A DNA stretch of 64,000 nucleotides from Paucibacter sp. B2R-40 (GTDB lineage Bacteria; Pseudomonadota; Gammaproteobacteria; Burkholderiales; Burkholderiaceae_C), in contig NZ_JAJIRP010000008.1 of the NCBI RefSeq assembly GCF_025717555.1, forward strand, positions 186,001-250,000, written 5' to 3'. A model generated the notes under the pieces. That model was not told the origin of the DNA. It worked only from the letters and a program-made list of their open reading frames with translations, and did not search any database. The position numbers were made by a program, and so were the translations under genes. Below, in pieces: positions 56,363-64,000 of this stretch (position 1 is the stretch's first letter; each line of letters starts with the position of its first letter).

Positions 56363-59300
56363 ATGTGGATGACCAAAGTTTCGATCCAGAACCCGGTCTT
56401 CGCGACCATGGTGATGGTGGCGCTGTGCGTGCTGGGTATTTTTTCCTACAGCAAGCTGGGCGTGGAAAACATGCCCGATATCTCCATCCCCGTCGCCTCG
56501 GTGGATGTGCGCTACCCCGGCGCTTCGCCTGAGGCGGTCGAGCGCGAAGTGGCCAAGCCACTTGAGGAAGCGCTCAACACCATTGCCGGCGTCGAGAAGG
56601 TGATGTCGCGCAGCTTTGAGGGGCGTGTGCAAGCGCAGGTCGAGTTCGGCCTCAACACCGATATGGGCCGTGCCATGCAGGAGGTGCGCGACCGCGTCGC
56701 CGCGGCGCAGGCCGCCTTCCCTAAAGATGTGAAGACGCCCACCGTGGCGCGCGCGCAGATCGAGGATAACCAGCCCATCGTGCTGGCGGCATTGATGAGC
56801 AAGACGCGGCCGGCGCGCGAGCTGTCGATGATGAGCGAGTTGATCATTGCCAAGCGCCTGGGCCGGGTCGACGGCGTGGCGCGAGTCGACGTCAGCGGCA
56901 TGGTGCTGCGCGAGGTGCGCATCGATCTGGACCCTTTGCGTTTGCGCGCTTATGGCGTGACGCCGGCGGAGATTTCGACTGCGCTGCGTGAGGCCAATAA
57001 CGATCAGCCGGTCGGCCTGATCTCCGACAAAACGGCCGACGCGATCCTGCGTGTCGAAGGCCGGGTCAAGGATCCCAAGCAGTTCGCCAATATCGTCGTC
57101 GCCAGGCGTGGCAATCTGGTGCTGACCTTGGGCGATCTGGGTACTCTGGTCGAGCGTGAGCGCGAGCCCGACAGCCTGGCTCGCATCAATGGTGCGCAGG
57201 CCGTCACCTTCAATGTCTTCAAGCAGCAAGACTCCAATATCGTGACCACCGGCGAAGGCGTCAAGGAGGCGATGGAAGAGCTGCGCAAGAACCTGCCCAA
57301 GGACGTCGAGCTGAACCTGATCTACGCGTCCAGCGACAACGTCAAGAACTCGTTGGAAGGGCTCAAGCACACGCTGGTCGAAGGTGCCTTGCTGACTGTG
57401 GCGATCGTGTTCTTGTTCCTGCATAGCTGGCGCTCGACCATCATCACCGGCCTGACGCTGCCGATCGCGGTGATCTCCAGTTTCATCGCTGTGCACGCTT
57501 TGGGCTTCACGCTGAACTTCATGACCATGATGGCGCTGAGCCTGTGCATTGGCTTGCTGATCGATGACGCCATCGTGGTGCGAGAGAACATCGTGCGCCA
57601 TGTCGGCATGGGCAAAGACCACCGCACAGCGGCTTTTGACGGCACCAACGAAATTGGCTTGGCCGTGATGGCCACCACGTTTGCCATCTGCGCAGTGTTT
57701 GTGCCCATCGCTTTCATGGGCGGCATCATCGGCAAGTTCTTCTACCCCTTCGGCATCACCGTCGCGGTTGCGGTGCTGGTGAGCTTGTTCGTCAGCTTCA
57801 CGCTGGACCCCATGCTCAGCTCGATCTGGAAGGACCCACCGAGCACCTACCTGAAGCGCGTACCGGTGATCGGCCACCTGATTCGCGCCACCGACCGCGG
57901 CATGGACCTTTTGCACATCGCTTATGAGCGCACGATTCGCTGGGCTTTTTCGGGCCGGCGCTACCGCGTGTTTGTGCCGCCGCTGCCGGCCTTTGGGCGC
58001 CCGTTTGGCGCCGACGGTCAACGCGATCGCAACCAGCCACGCCGCCTGCGTTTCGCCACCATCACGCCGCGCGGCCTGGTGATGTCGATAGGCGCGGCCA
58101 GCTTTGTTGTGGCCTTGGGTTTGAGCGCCTTCGTCGGCAGCGAGTTCGCGCCCAAGACCGATGACAGCTTCATCCAGGTCAACCTGCGCATGCCGACGGC
58201 CTCCAGCCTGGAGCGCAGCAATATCAAGGTCGCGCAGATCGAAGAGATCTTGTCGCAATACAAAGAAATCAAGACCATCTCAACCAGCGTCGGCGGCACC
58301 GGCGAGGGCATGACGACGGGCCGCAACCAGGCCACCTTGAGCATTGCCCTGGTGGATAAAAAGGACCGCAAGCGCAGCCAGAAGCAGCTGGAAGACGCCT
58401 TCCGTGCCGACATCGCCAAGCTGCCCGGCGTGGACGCCAGCGTCGGCGGCGACCGCTCGATCTGGATCACCATCCTGGGCACCGACCCGACCGTCTTGAC
58501 CGAAGTGGCCAATGATCTGGTCGCCAGGATCAAGAAGGTACCCGGTGCGGTGGACGTGGAAACCACCGTCAAGCAAGGCCTGCCGGCCTATGCTGTCAAG
58601 CTGAAGGATTCGGCCGTGCGTGAGTTGGGCCTGACCGCGCCGCAACTGGCCGCCTCGCTGCGCGCCTATGTCAATGGCGATGTGGCGACCTACTGGACCA
58701 CGCCGGACGGCAACCAGGTCGAGGTGCTCTTGCGCCTGCCGGTCGAACAACGCCAGCGGGTAGATCAGATGCTCAAGCTGCCGGTGGCCTTTGCCAAAGA
58801 CGGCTCGCCGATCTCGCTGGATCAGGTGGCCACGATCGAGTCGGTGTTCAACCCCGAGGTGATCCGTCGCCAGAACCTGCAGCGCCGCGAGGCCGTGTTT
58901 GCCGGCACCGAAGGGCGCCCGTCCGGCGACGTCAATGCCGACGTGCAGAAGATGATCAAGTCCATGCAGTTGCCGCCCGGTGTGAGCTTCAATGTGGACG
59001 GCGCCGGCAAGCAGCAGGCCGAGGCTTTCAAGGGCTTGCTCGCGGCGATGGGTCTGGCCGTGATCTTCATCTACATCGTGCTGGCCAGCCAGTTCGGCAG
59101 CTTTGTGCAGCCGATTGCCATCATGGCCTCGCTGCCCTTGGCATTGATCGGCGTGATGCTGGCCTTGCTGTTGACTGGATCGACGCTGAATGTGTTCTCG
59201 ATGATAGGCCTGGTGATGCTGATGGGCTTGGTCAGCAAGAACGCGATTTTGCTGATCGACTTTGCCAACCAAGCCCGCAAGGGCGGTGCCACCATCCCCG

Positions 59301-59593
59301 AAGCCTTGCTGCAAGCCGGCCTGGTGCGCATGCGGCCCATCATCATGACCACGGCAGCGATGGTGTTCGGCATGTTGCCGATGGCGCTGGCCTTTAATCA
59401 AGGCGGCGAGGTGCAGGCACCGATGGGCCGCGCCATCATCGGCGGTGTCATCACGTCGACGCTGCTGACCCTGATCGTGGTGCCGGTGCTGTACTCGTAT
59501 CTGGTGCGGGAGCGCAAGCCCAAACTCAAGTCAAGTACGGCCGGGGCGGTCGCAGGGGGCGGCTTGGTGCTTGCCCCCGGCGGCGATGACTGA
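56363..59593 (+). CDS. RND efflux permease (HAE1 family)
   Basis: The 1076-residue pump has the 12-helix RND fold. The proton-relay aspartates are in SLCIGLLIDDAIVVRENIVR (about residues 393-412), with LMGLVSKNAILLIDFANQAR in the second half. The cytoplasmic loop between the two halves (about residues 527-570) is enlarged and basic (SGRRYRVFVPPLPAFGRPFG onward). ATG 56363 or the ATG six bases later could be used. It is distinct from the permease at 40705 and not a recent duplicate. No outer-membrane channel is linked. Confidence 0.94.
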   Translation: MWMTKVSIQNPVFATMVMVALCVLGIFSYSKLGVENMPDISIPVASVDVRYPGASPEAVEREVAKPLEEALNTIAGVEKVMSRSFEGRVQAQVEFGLNTDMGRAMQEVRDRVAAAQAAFPKDVKTPTVARAQIEDNQPIVLAALMSKTRPARELSMMSELIIAKRLGRVDGVARVDVSGMVLREVRIDLDPLRLRAYGVTPAEISTALREANNDQPVGLISDKTADAILRVEGRVKDPKQFANIVVARRGNLVLTLGDLGTLVEREREPDSLARINGAQAVTFNVFKQQDSNIVTTGEGVKEAMEELRKNLPKDVELNLIYASSDNVKNSLEGLKHTLVEGALLTVAIVFLFLHSWRSTIITGLTLPIAVISSFIAVHALGFTLNFMTMMALSLCIGLLIDDAIVVRENIVRHVGMGKDHRTAAFDGTNEIGLAVMATTFAICAVFVPIAFMGGIIGKFFYPFGITVAVAVLVSLFVSFTLDPMLSSIWKDPPSTYLKRVPVIGHLIRATDRGMDLLHIAYERTIRWAFSGRRYRVFVPPLPAFGRPFGADGQRDRNQPRRLRFATITPRGLVMSIGAASFVVALGLSAFVGSEFAPKTDDSFIQVNLRMPTASSLERSNIKVAQIEEILSQYKEIKTISTSVGGTGEGMTTGRNQATLSIALVDKKDRKRSQKQLEDAFRADIAKLPGVDASVGGDRSIWITILGTDPTVLTEVANDLVARIKKVPGAVDVETTVKQGLPAYAVKLKDSAVRELGLTAPQLAASLRAYVNGDVATYWTTPDGNQVEVLLRLPVEQRQRVDQMLKLPVAFAKDGSPISLDQVATIESVFNPEVIRRQNLQRREAVFAGTEGRPSGDVNADVQKMIKSMQLPPGVSFNVDGAGKQQAEAFKGLLAAMGLAVIFIYIVLASQFGSFVQPIAIMASLPLALIGVMLALLLTGSTLNVFSMIGLVMLMGLVSKNAILLIDFANQARKGGATIPEALLQAGLVRMRPIIMTTAAMVFGMLPMALAFNQGGEVQAPMGRAIIGGVITSTLLTLIVVPVLYSYLVRERKPKLKSSTAGAVAGGGLVLAPGGDD

Positions 59594-59622
59594 TTGATCT
59601 TGCGCGGGCGTTTTTCATGTGC

Positions 59623-59649
59623 AAAAGGGGCGTTTCGACGCCCCTTTTT
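59623..59649 (+). terminator. Intrinsic terminator after second RND operon
   Basis: AAAAGGGGCG and CGCCCCTTTT form a 10-bp stem around a TTTCGA loop, with T bases within and just after the right arm. The A-run on the left arm makes it workable in both directions. Confidence 0.9.
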
Positions 59650-59651
59650 CT

Positions 59652-59679
59652 TTGGGTATACAAGTCACGCTGCTATCCT
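59652..59679 (+). promoter_or_regulatory. Candidate promoter for the binding-protein gene
   Basis: TTGGGT (59652-59657) and TATCCT (59674-59679) are 16 bases apart. The transcript would start within a few bases of the ATG at 59689, so the message may be leaderless or the real start may be the ATG at 59719. Confidence 0.4.
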
Positions 59680-59688
59680 TGGTAGCCC

Positions 59689-60465
59689 ATGCTTAAGCAC
59701 CCGCCGCTTCATCAATTTATGTCACAAGGCCTTGCGGCGCTATTGCTGGCTTTGTGTTTGATTTCGCCCACCCATGCGGGTTTGCGTCTGCTGAGTGAGG
59801 AGTTTCCGCCCATCAGCTTTACGGAAAAAGGGGTTGCGCGCGGCATGGCCGTGGAGATCGTGCAGGAAATTCAGCGTCGCCAAGGAGGGAATTTGGCGAT
59901 TGAATTTTTACCCTGGGCCAGAGCTTTTCGAGAGGCCAAAGGCGTGGGCGAGGTGGCACTGTTTTCAATGGCGCGGACACCGGAGCGAGAAAAGCAGTTC
60001 AAGTGGGTAGGTCCTATAGTGACCTTTTACAGCTCGATTTATGCACCCGCCAAGGACGGCATGAGACTGCGCAACTTGGATGACGCCAAGCGAGCACCAG
60101 CCGTGCTCGTGGTGCGCGACTGGTTCACCGCCGAGGAGTTGAAAACCTTGGGCTTTCAAAACTTGGTCAGTGTCAGCGACCCCGTCATAGCGATCAAGAT
60201 GCTGTTGGCCAAGCGGGCGCCATTCTTTGCCTCCGAGCGTTTGTCCATGCCGGACATCCTGGCCAAGGCCGGCATTGCGGAGGATTCGCTCGAGATCGTC
60301 TACAGCTACGCCAGCTCCGAAGGCTATATCGCTTTTTCACTCGATACGCCCGATGCCACGGTCAAGGCCTGGGCCGAAAGACTGCGCGAGATGAAGCGCG
60401 ACGGCAGCTTTCTGAGTATCTACAAGCGCTGGTTGCCCAAAGACAACCCGCCGCTAGATAAATAG
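59689..60465 (+). CDS. Periplasmic solute-binding protein, family 3-like
   Basis: The 258-residue product has a signal peptide ending in LISPTHA (residues 24-30 from the first ATG). The mature part is an SBP_bac_3-type fold: [33 protein letters not shown] and [15 protein letters not shown]. Such proteins bind amino acids or related solutes for ABC importers. No permease or ATPase gene is linked, so it may serve a distant transporter or a sensor. It faces sdaA with 17 bases between. Confidence 0.85.
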   Translation: MLKHPPLHQFMSQGLAALLLALCLISPTHAGLRLLSEEFPPISFTEKGVARGMAVEIVQEIQRRQGGNLAIEFLPWARAFREAKGVGEVALFSMARTPEREKQFKWVGPIVTFYSSIYAPAKDGMRLRNLDDAKRAPAVLVVRDWFTAEELKTLGFQNLVSVSDPVIAIKMLLAKRAPFFASERLSMPDILAKAGIAEDSLEIVYSYASSEGYIAFSLDTPDATVKAWAERLREMKRDGSFLSIYKRWLPKDNPPLDK

Positions 60466-60482
60466 CCTCACCGGCGCCGTAT

Positions 60483-61871
60483 TCAGCACTCGACAATATT
60501 GACCGCCAAGCCGCCGCGTGCGGTCTCCTTGTACTTGGTCATCATGTCCGCACCGGTGTCGCGCATGGTCTTGATGACCTTGTCCAGGCTGACGAAGTGG
60601 GTGCCATCGCCGCGCAAAGCCATGCGGGCGGCGTTGATCGCCTTGACGGAAGCAATCGCATTGCGCTCGATGCAGGGGATCTGCACCAGGCCGCCGACCG
60701 GGTCGCAGGTCAGGCCCAGATGGTGTTCCATGCCGATCTCGGCCGCGTTCTCGACTTGCTCCGGCGTGCCGCCCATCACTTGGCAGAGCGCACCGGCCGC
60801 CATCGAGCAGGCCACACCGACCTCGCCCTGGCAGCCGACTTCGGCGCCTGATATCGAAGCGTTTTCCTTGTACAGGATGCCGATGGCTGCGGCGGTCAGC
60901 AGAAAATCAATGACGCCTTCTTCATTCGCCCCGTGATAGAAGCGCGTGTAGTAATGCAGCACGGCGGGCACGATGCCGGCCGCGCCATTGGTTGGCGCGG
61001 TGACCACGCGGCCACCGGCGGCGTTCTCTTCATTGACGGCCAGCGCATACAGATTGACCCAGTCCATCACCTGCAGCGGGTCACGCAGGGCGGCCTCCGG
61101 ATTGGCCGTCAGGTCACGGTGCAGTTGTGCGGCGCGGCGTTTGACCTTGAAGCCGCCCGGCAGCACGCCCTCGGTCTTGCAGCCGCGCACCACGCAGTCC
61201 TGCATGGTCTGCCAGATCTTCAGCAGGCCGGCGCGAGTCTCTTCGTCGCTGCGCCAATGGCGCTCATTGCGGCGCATGATCTCGGCGATGCTGATGCCAT
61301 GTTCTTTGCAAATCTTCAGTAAATCGTCGCCGCTGTGGAAAGGGTAGGGCAGCACCTGCGAATCGGGAGCAATCACTTTTTGTTTGCTGCCATCGGCGGC
61401 TACCTCGTCGCTGACGATGAAGCCGCCGCCGACCGAGTAATAGGTGCGTTCCTGAATCTCGACCTCGTTCGCGTCATAGGCCACAAAGCGCATGCCGTTG
61501 GCATGAAAGGGCAGGCTTTGGCGGCGGAAGAAGACCAGATCCTTGGCCTCGTTGAAGGCAATCGGATGTTCGCCCAGCAGGCTCAAGTTGCCGCCGCGAA
61601 TGCCGTCCAGGTAAAGCCCTACTTGCTCGACATCGACGCTATCCGGCTCATGGCCGGCCAGACCCAAGAGTACCGCTTTGTCGGTGCCGTGGCCCTTGCC
61701 GGTAGCACCCAGCGAGCCATACATCTGCGAGACCACGCGGCTGGTCTTCTCCAGTAGTCCTTCGTGACGCAGGCGCAGCGCAAACAAGCGCGCGGCGCGC
61801 ATGGGACCGACTGTGTGGGAGCTGGAAGGCCCAATGCCGATCTTGAACAAGTCGAAAACTGAAACGGCCAT
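60483..61871 (-). CDS. sdaA: L-serine ammonia-lyase, single-chain
   Basis: The enzyme converts L-serine to pyruvate and ammonia with a [4Fe-4S] cluster. The 462-residue protein has the N-terminal beta domain ([20 protein letters not shown]) and the C-terminal alpha domain. Cluster cysteines are in the ranges [15 protein letters not shown] and [16 protein letters not shown]. The gene follows gcvP on the same strand after an 86-base gap with a terminator, so glycine cleavage and serine breakdown are linked here. Confidence 0.95.
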   Translation of the reverse strand: MAVSVFDLFKIGIGPSSSHTVGPMRAARLFALRLRHEGLLEKTSRVVSQMYGSLGATGKGHGTDKAVLLGLAGHEPDSVDVEQVGLYLDGIRGGNLSLLGEHPIAFNEAKDLVFFRRQSLPFHANGMRFVAYDANEVEIQERTYYSVGGGFIVSDEVAADGSKQKVIAPDSQVLPYPFHSGDDLLKICKEHGISIAEIMRRNERHWRSDEETRAGLLKIWQTMQDCVVRGCKTEGVLPGGFKVKRRAAQLHRDLTANPEAALRDPLQVMDWVNLYALAVNEENAAGGRVVTAPTNGAAGIVPAVLHYYTRFYHGANEEGVIDFLLTAAAIGILYKENASISGAEVGCQGEVGVACSMAAGALCQVMGGTPEQVENAAEIGMEHHLGLTCDPVGGLVQIPCIERNAIASVKAINAARMALRGDGTHFVSLDKVIKTMRDTGADMMTKYKETARGGLAVNIVEC

Positions 61872-61898
61872 GTCAGGCCTCCATCAAAAATGTCAGCG

Positions 61899-61939
61899 AA
61901 AAAAAACCGACGGCGCGGCAGTGGTGCGCGCAGTCGGTT
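61899..61939 (-). terminator. Terminator between gcvP and sdaA
   Basis: On the minus strand AACCGAC (61939-61933) pairs with GTCGGTT (61911-61905), with CGCG/CGCG inside, and a T-run of eight follows. It lies between the gcvP stop and the sdaA start, so sdaA depends on read-through or on its own promoter. Confidence 0.8.
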
Positions 61940-61957
61940 CGAGTGGCTAGTGGCTGA

Positions 61958-64000
61958 TCAAGCCTCGTAGTCGCTCATCGGAGGGCAGGAGCAAGACAGA
62001 TTGCGGTCGCCCCAGACGTTGTCGACGCGGCCAACCGGCACCCAGTACTTCTGGCGGCGCAGCGTGGCGACCGGGTAGGCCGCCTCTTCGCGGCTGTAGC
62101 CATGCGTCCACTCGGCCTTCAGCAAAGCCTCGGCCGTGTGTGGCGCGTTGACCAGCGGGTTGTCTTCGCGCGACCAAGTGCCATCCGCCACCTTGGCGAT
62201 TTCGGCCCGGATGGCCAGCATCGCGTCGCAAAAACGATCCAGCTCGAACTTGGACTCGCTCTCGGTCGGCTCCACCATCAAGGTGCCGGCCACCGGGAAG
62301 GACAGAGTCGGCGCATGGAAGCCGTAGTCGATCAAGCGCTTGGCCACGTCTTCGGCGCCCACGCCGGTTGCGTCCTTCAATGGGCGGATGTCCAAGATGC
62401 ACTCGTGCGCAACGCCGCCGCCCTTGATGCCTTCGATATTGCTGCTGAAGTGAATGTCATAGGCTCCGGCCAAGCGCGCCGCCACATAGTTGGCTGACAG
62501 GATCGCGACCTCGGTCGCGGCCTGCAGGCCGTCGGCGCCCATCATGCGGCAGTACATCCAGCTGATAGGTAGAACCGCCGCATTGCCCAGAGGGGCGGCC
62601 GAAACCGCACCGATCGCGGTCTCGCTGACATAGCCGCCAGAGCGGTGGGTTGGCAGATAAGGCACCAGATCGGCGACCACGCAAACCGGGCCCACGCCCG
62701 GACCGCCGCCGCCATGAGGAATGCAGAAGGTCTTGTGCAGATTCAGGTGCGAGACATCACCGCCGAACTCGCCGGGAGCTGCCACGCCGACCAGCGCATT
62801 CATGTTTGCGCCGTCCACATAGACACGCCCGCCATGGCTCTTCACCAGCGCGCAGATCTCCTTCACATGGGTGTCAAACACCCCGTAGGTGGAAGGGTAG
62901 GTGATCATGATGGCGGCCAGATTGGCACTGTGCTGTTCGCACTTGGCCTTCAGGTCGACCAGATCGATATTGCCGTCCTTGTCGCATTTGGTGACGACGA
63001 CGGTCATGCCAACCATCTGTGCCGAGGCCGGGTTGGTGCCATGGGCCGATTCGGGGATCAGGCAGATCTTGCGCTGAGCCTCGCCGCGTGCTTCGTGGAA
63101 GGCCTTGATGGCCAACAAGCCGGCGTACTCGCCTTGCGAGCCGGCATTGGGCTGCAAGGAGATGCCGGCGTACCCGGTCGCTTGGCACAGCCAGGCTGTC
63201 AGCTGCTCGTTCAGCAAGGCAAAACCCTTCAGCTGATCGTGCGGCGCGAAGGGGTGAATGTTTGCGAACGCTGGCCAAGTGATCGGGATCATCTCGGATG
63301 TCGCGTTCAGCTTCATCGTGCAAGAGCCCAGCGGGATCATCGAGCGGTCCAGCGCCAAGTCCTTGTCCGACAGGCCGCGCAAATAGCGCAGCATCTCCGT
63401 CTCGGAGTGGTAGCGGTTGAAGACTGGGTGAGTCAGGTAGGCGCTGCTGCGCTGCAGCTCGGCCGGGATCAGGCTGGCTACGCCCTTCGCAAACGCGCTG
63501 AAGTCGGCCTTGGCCTTGCCGGCCGAGAATACCTCAAGCAGCGCCTGCAAATCGGCACGGGTGGTGGTTTCGTCCAGCGAGATGCTGACGATCTCAGGCG
63601 AGGCGCGGCGCAGATTCATACCGGCGGCCACCGCAGCGGCGAGGATGCCATCGGTCTTGCCGCCGGTGTTGACGGTCAGCGTATCAAAGGCGCTTGCGTT
63701 GGCCAGCGTCCAGCCCAGGCCTTGCAGGCTTTGCGCCAGCACCGCCGTGAAGCTGGCGACGCGCTGAGCGATGCGCTTCAGGCCCACAGGGCCGTGATAG
63801 ACCGCATACATGCTGGCGACGACGGCCGGCAAGACCTGGGCGGTACAGATGTTCGAAGTGGCTTTTTCGCGGCGGATATGCTGCTCGCGCGTCTGCAGCG
63901 CCAGGCGGTAGGCCGGCGCGCCATGCGCGTCGATGCTGACGCCCACCAAGCGGCCGGGCAGGCTGCGTTTGTATTCGTCCTTGCAGGCCATATAGGCGGC
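61958..64000 (-). CDS. gcvP: Glycine dehydrogenase (decarboxylating), P protein, 5' end outside window
   Basis: The P protein decarboxylates glycine in the glycine cleavage system with H and T proteins. About 680 residues are present, roughly the C-terminal 70 percent of a typical 950-residue protein; the frame is open to the window edge at 64000. PLP lysine lies in [20 protein letters not shown], and [26 protein letters not shown] marks the N-terminal half (shown up to 20 residues: [20 protein letters not shown]). The stop at 61958 is followed by a terminator and sdaA. gcvT and gcvH would be expected beyond the window. Confidence 0.95.
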   Translation of the reverse strand, partial: AAYMACKDEYKRSLPGRLVGVSIDAHGAPAYRLALQTREQHIRREKATSNICTAQVLPAVVASMYAVYHGPVGLKRIAQRVASFTAVLAQSLQGLGWTLANASAFDTLTVNTGGKTDGILAAAVAAGMNLRRASPEIVSISLDETTTRADLQALLEVFSAGKAKADFSAFAKGVASLIPAELQRSSAYLTHPVFNRYHSETEMLRYLRGLSDKDLALDRSMIPLGSCTMKLNATSEMIPITWPAFANIHPFAPHDQLKGFALLNEQLTAWLCQATGYAGISLQPNAGSQGEYAGLLAIKAFHEARGEAQRKICLIPESAHGTNPASAQMVGMTVVVTKCDKDGNIDLVDLKAKCEQHSANLAAIMITYPSTYGVFDTHVKEICALVKSHGGRVYVDGANMNALVGVAAPGEFGGDVSHLNLHKTFCIPHGGGGPGVGPVCVVADLVPYLPTHRSGGYVSETAIGAVSAAPLGNAAVLPISWMYCRMMGADGLQAATEVAILSANYVAARLAGAYDIHFSSNIEGIKGGGVAHECILDIRPLKDATGVGAEDVAKRLIDYGFHAPTLSFPVAGTLMVEPTESESKFELDRFCDAMLAIRAEIAKVADGTWSREDNPLVNAPHTAEALLKAEWTHGYSREEAAYPVATLRRQKYWVPVGRVDNVWGDRNLSCSCPPMSDYEA

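Noticed and set aside
61872-64000. Glycine riboswitch near gcvP and sdaA
   Set aside because: The 86 bases between the genes hold a terminator but no riboswitch-like core. A switch before gcvT would lie outside the window.
1-64000. CRISPR arrays, insertion sequences, integrases, prophage genes or defence islands
   Set aside because: None of the coding regions has such domains, and no regularly spaced repeats were seen. Codon use looked even along the window.

Overview
The window is ordinary core chromosome of a GC-rich betaproteobacterium, most likely order Burkholderiales and near the Roseateles/Rubrivivax/Leptothrix group. This is inferred from gene content and order, not from a search. 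The signs are the iscR-iscSUA / hscBA-fdx locus, a 14-gene nuo operon preceded by tpiA-secG-tRNA-Leu and followed by DUF2818-NUDIX-DUF1178, an intracellular polyhydroxybutyrate depolymerase with a cysteine nucleophile, the mltG-tmk-holB-pilZ-tatD run, and a short-chain-type threonine dehydrogenase next to kbl. I saw no insertion sequence, prophage, integrase, CRISPR array, toxin-antitoxin pair or defence island.

Layout. 1-5.6 kb: ygfZ diverges from mltG-tmk-holB-pilZ-tatD-ankyrin. 5.7-8.1 kb: a small conserved-looking orphan gene faces rsxB and phaZ, which overlap. 8.1-8.4 kb: an intergenic gap rich in inverted repeats. 8.4-10.5 kb: uvrB. 10.5-17.1 kb: the iron-sulfur cluster locus iscR-iscS-iscU-iscA, a terminator, then hscB-hscA-fdx-tsaD. 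17.2-20.7 kb: a small heat-shock protein, then rpsO and pnp, each with a structured leader. 20.7-39.4 kb: quinone reductase, tpiA, secG, tRNA-Leu(GAG), nuoA-N and three short downstream genes. 39.5-43.9 kb: first RND efflux pair. 44.0-47.1 kb: FAD-linked oxidase, DUF2069 and YihY. 47.1-49.9 kb: a cupin-type regulator diverging from kbl-tdh. 49.9-52.1 kb: hydrolase and metY. 52.2-55.1 kb: CBS protein, aroC and an MFS carrier. 55.2-59.6 kb: second RND pair. 59.7-64.0 kb: an orphan periplasmic binding protein, sdaA and the 3' two thirds of gcvP, which runs off the window.

How the genes fit together. NADH oxidation by complex I needs many Fe-S clusters, and the isc locus and YgfZ build or repair them; RsxB is another Fe-S protein. 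The threonine module (Tdh, Kbl) yields glycine plus acetyl-CoA. Glycine can go to the glycine cleavage system (gcvP) and serine to SdaA, so the right-hand side carries a threonine/glycine/serine catabolic set. PhaZ mobilises stored polyhydroxybutyrate.

The most interesting signals are regulatory: a perfect 16-bp operator-like palindrome on the kbl -10 box, a 9+9 inverted repeat whose ends are the start codons of two divergent membrane-protein genes, a pseudoknot-like rpsO leader, a long hairpin in the pnp leader, an IscR-type site upstream of iscR, and the structured gap before uvrB. No clearly new multigene system was found.
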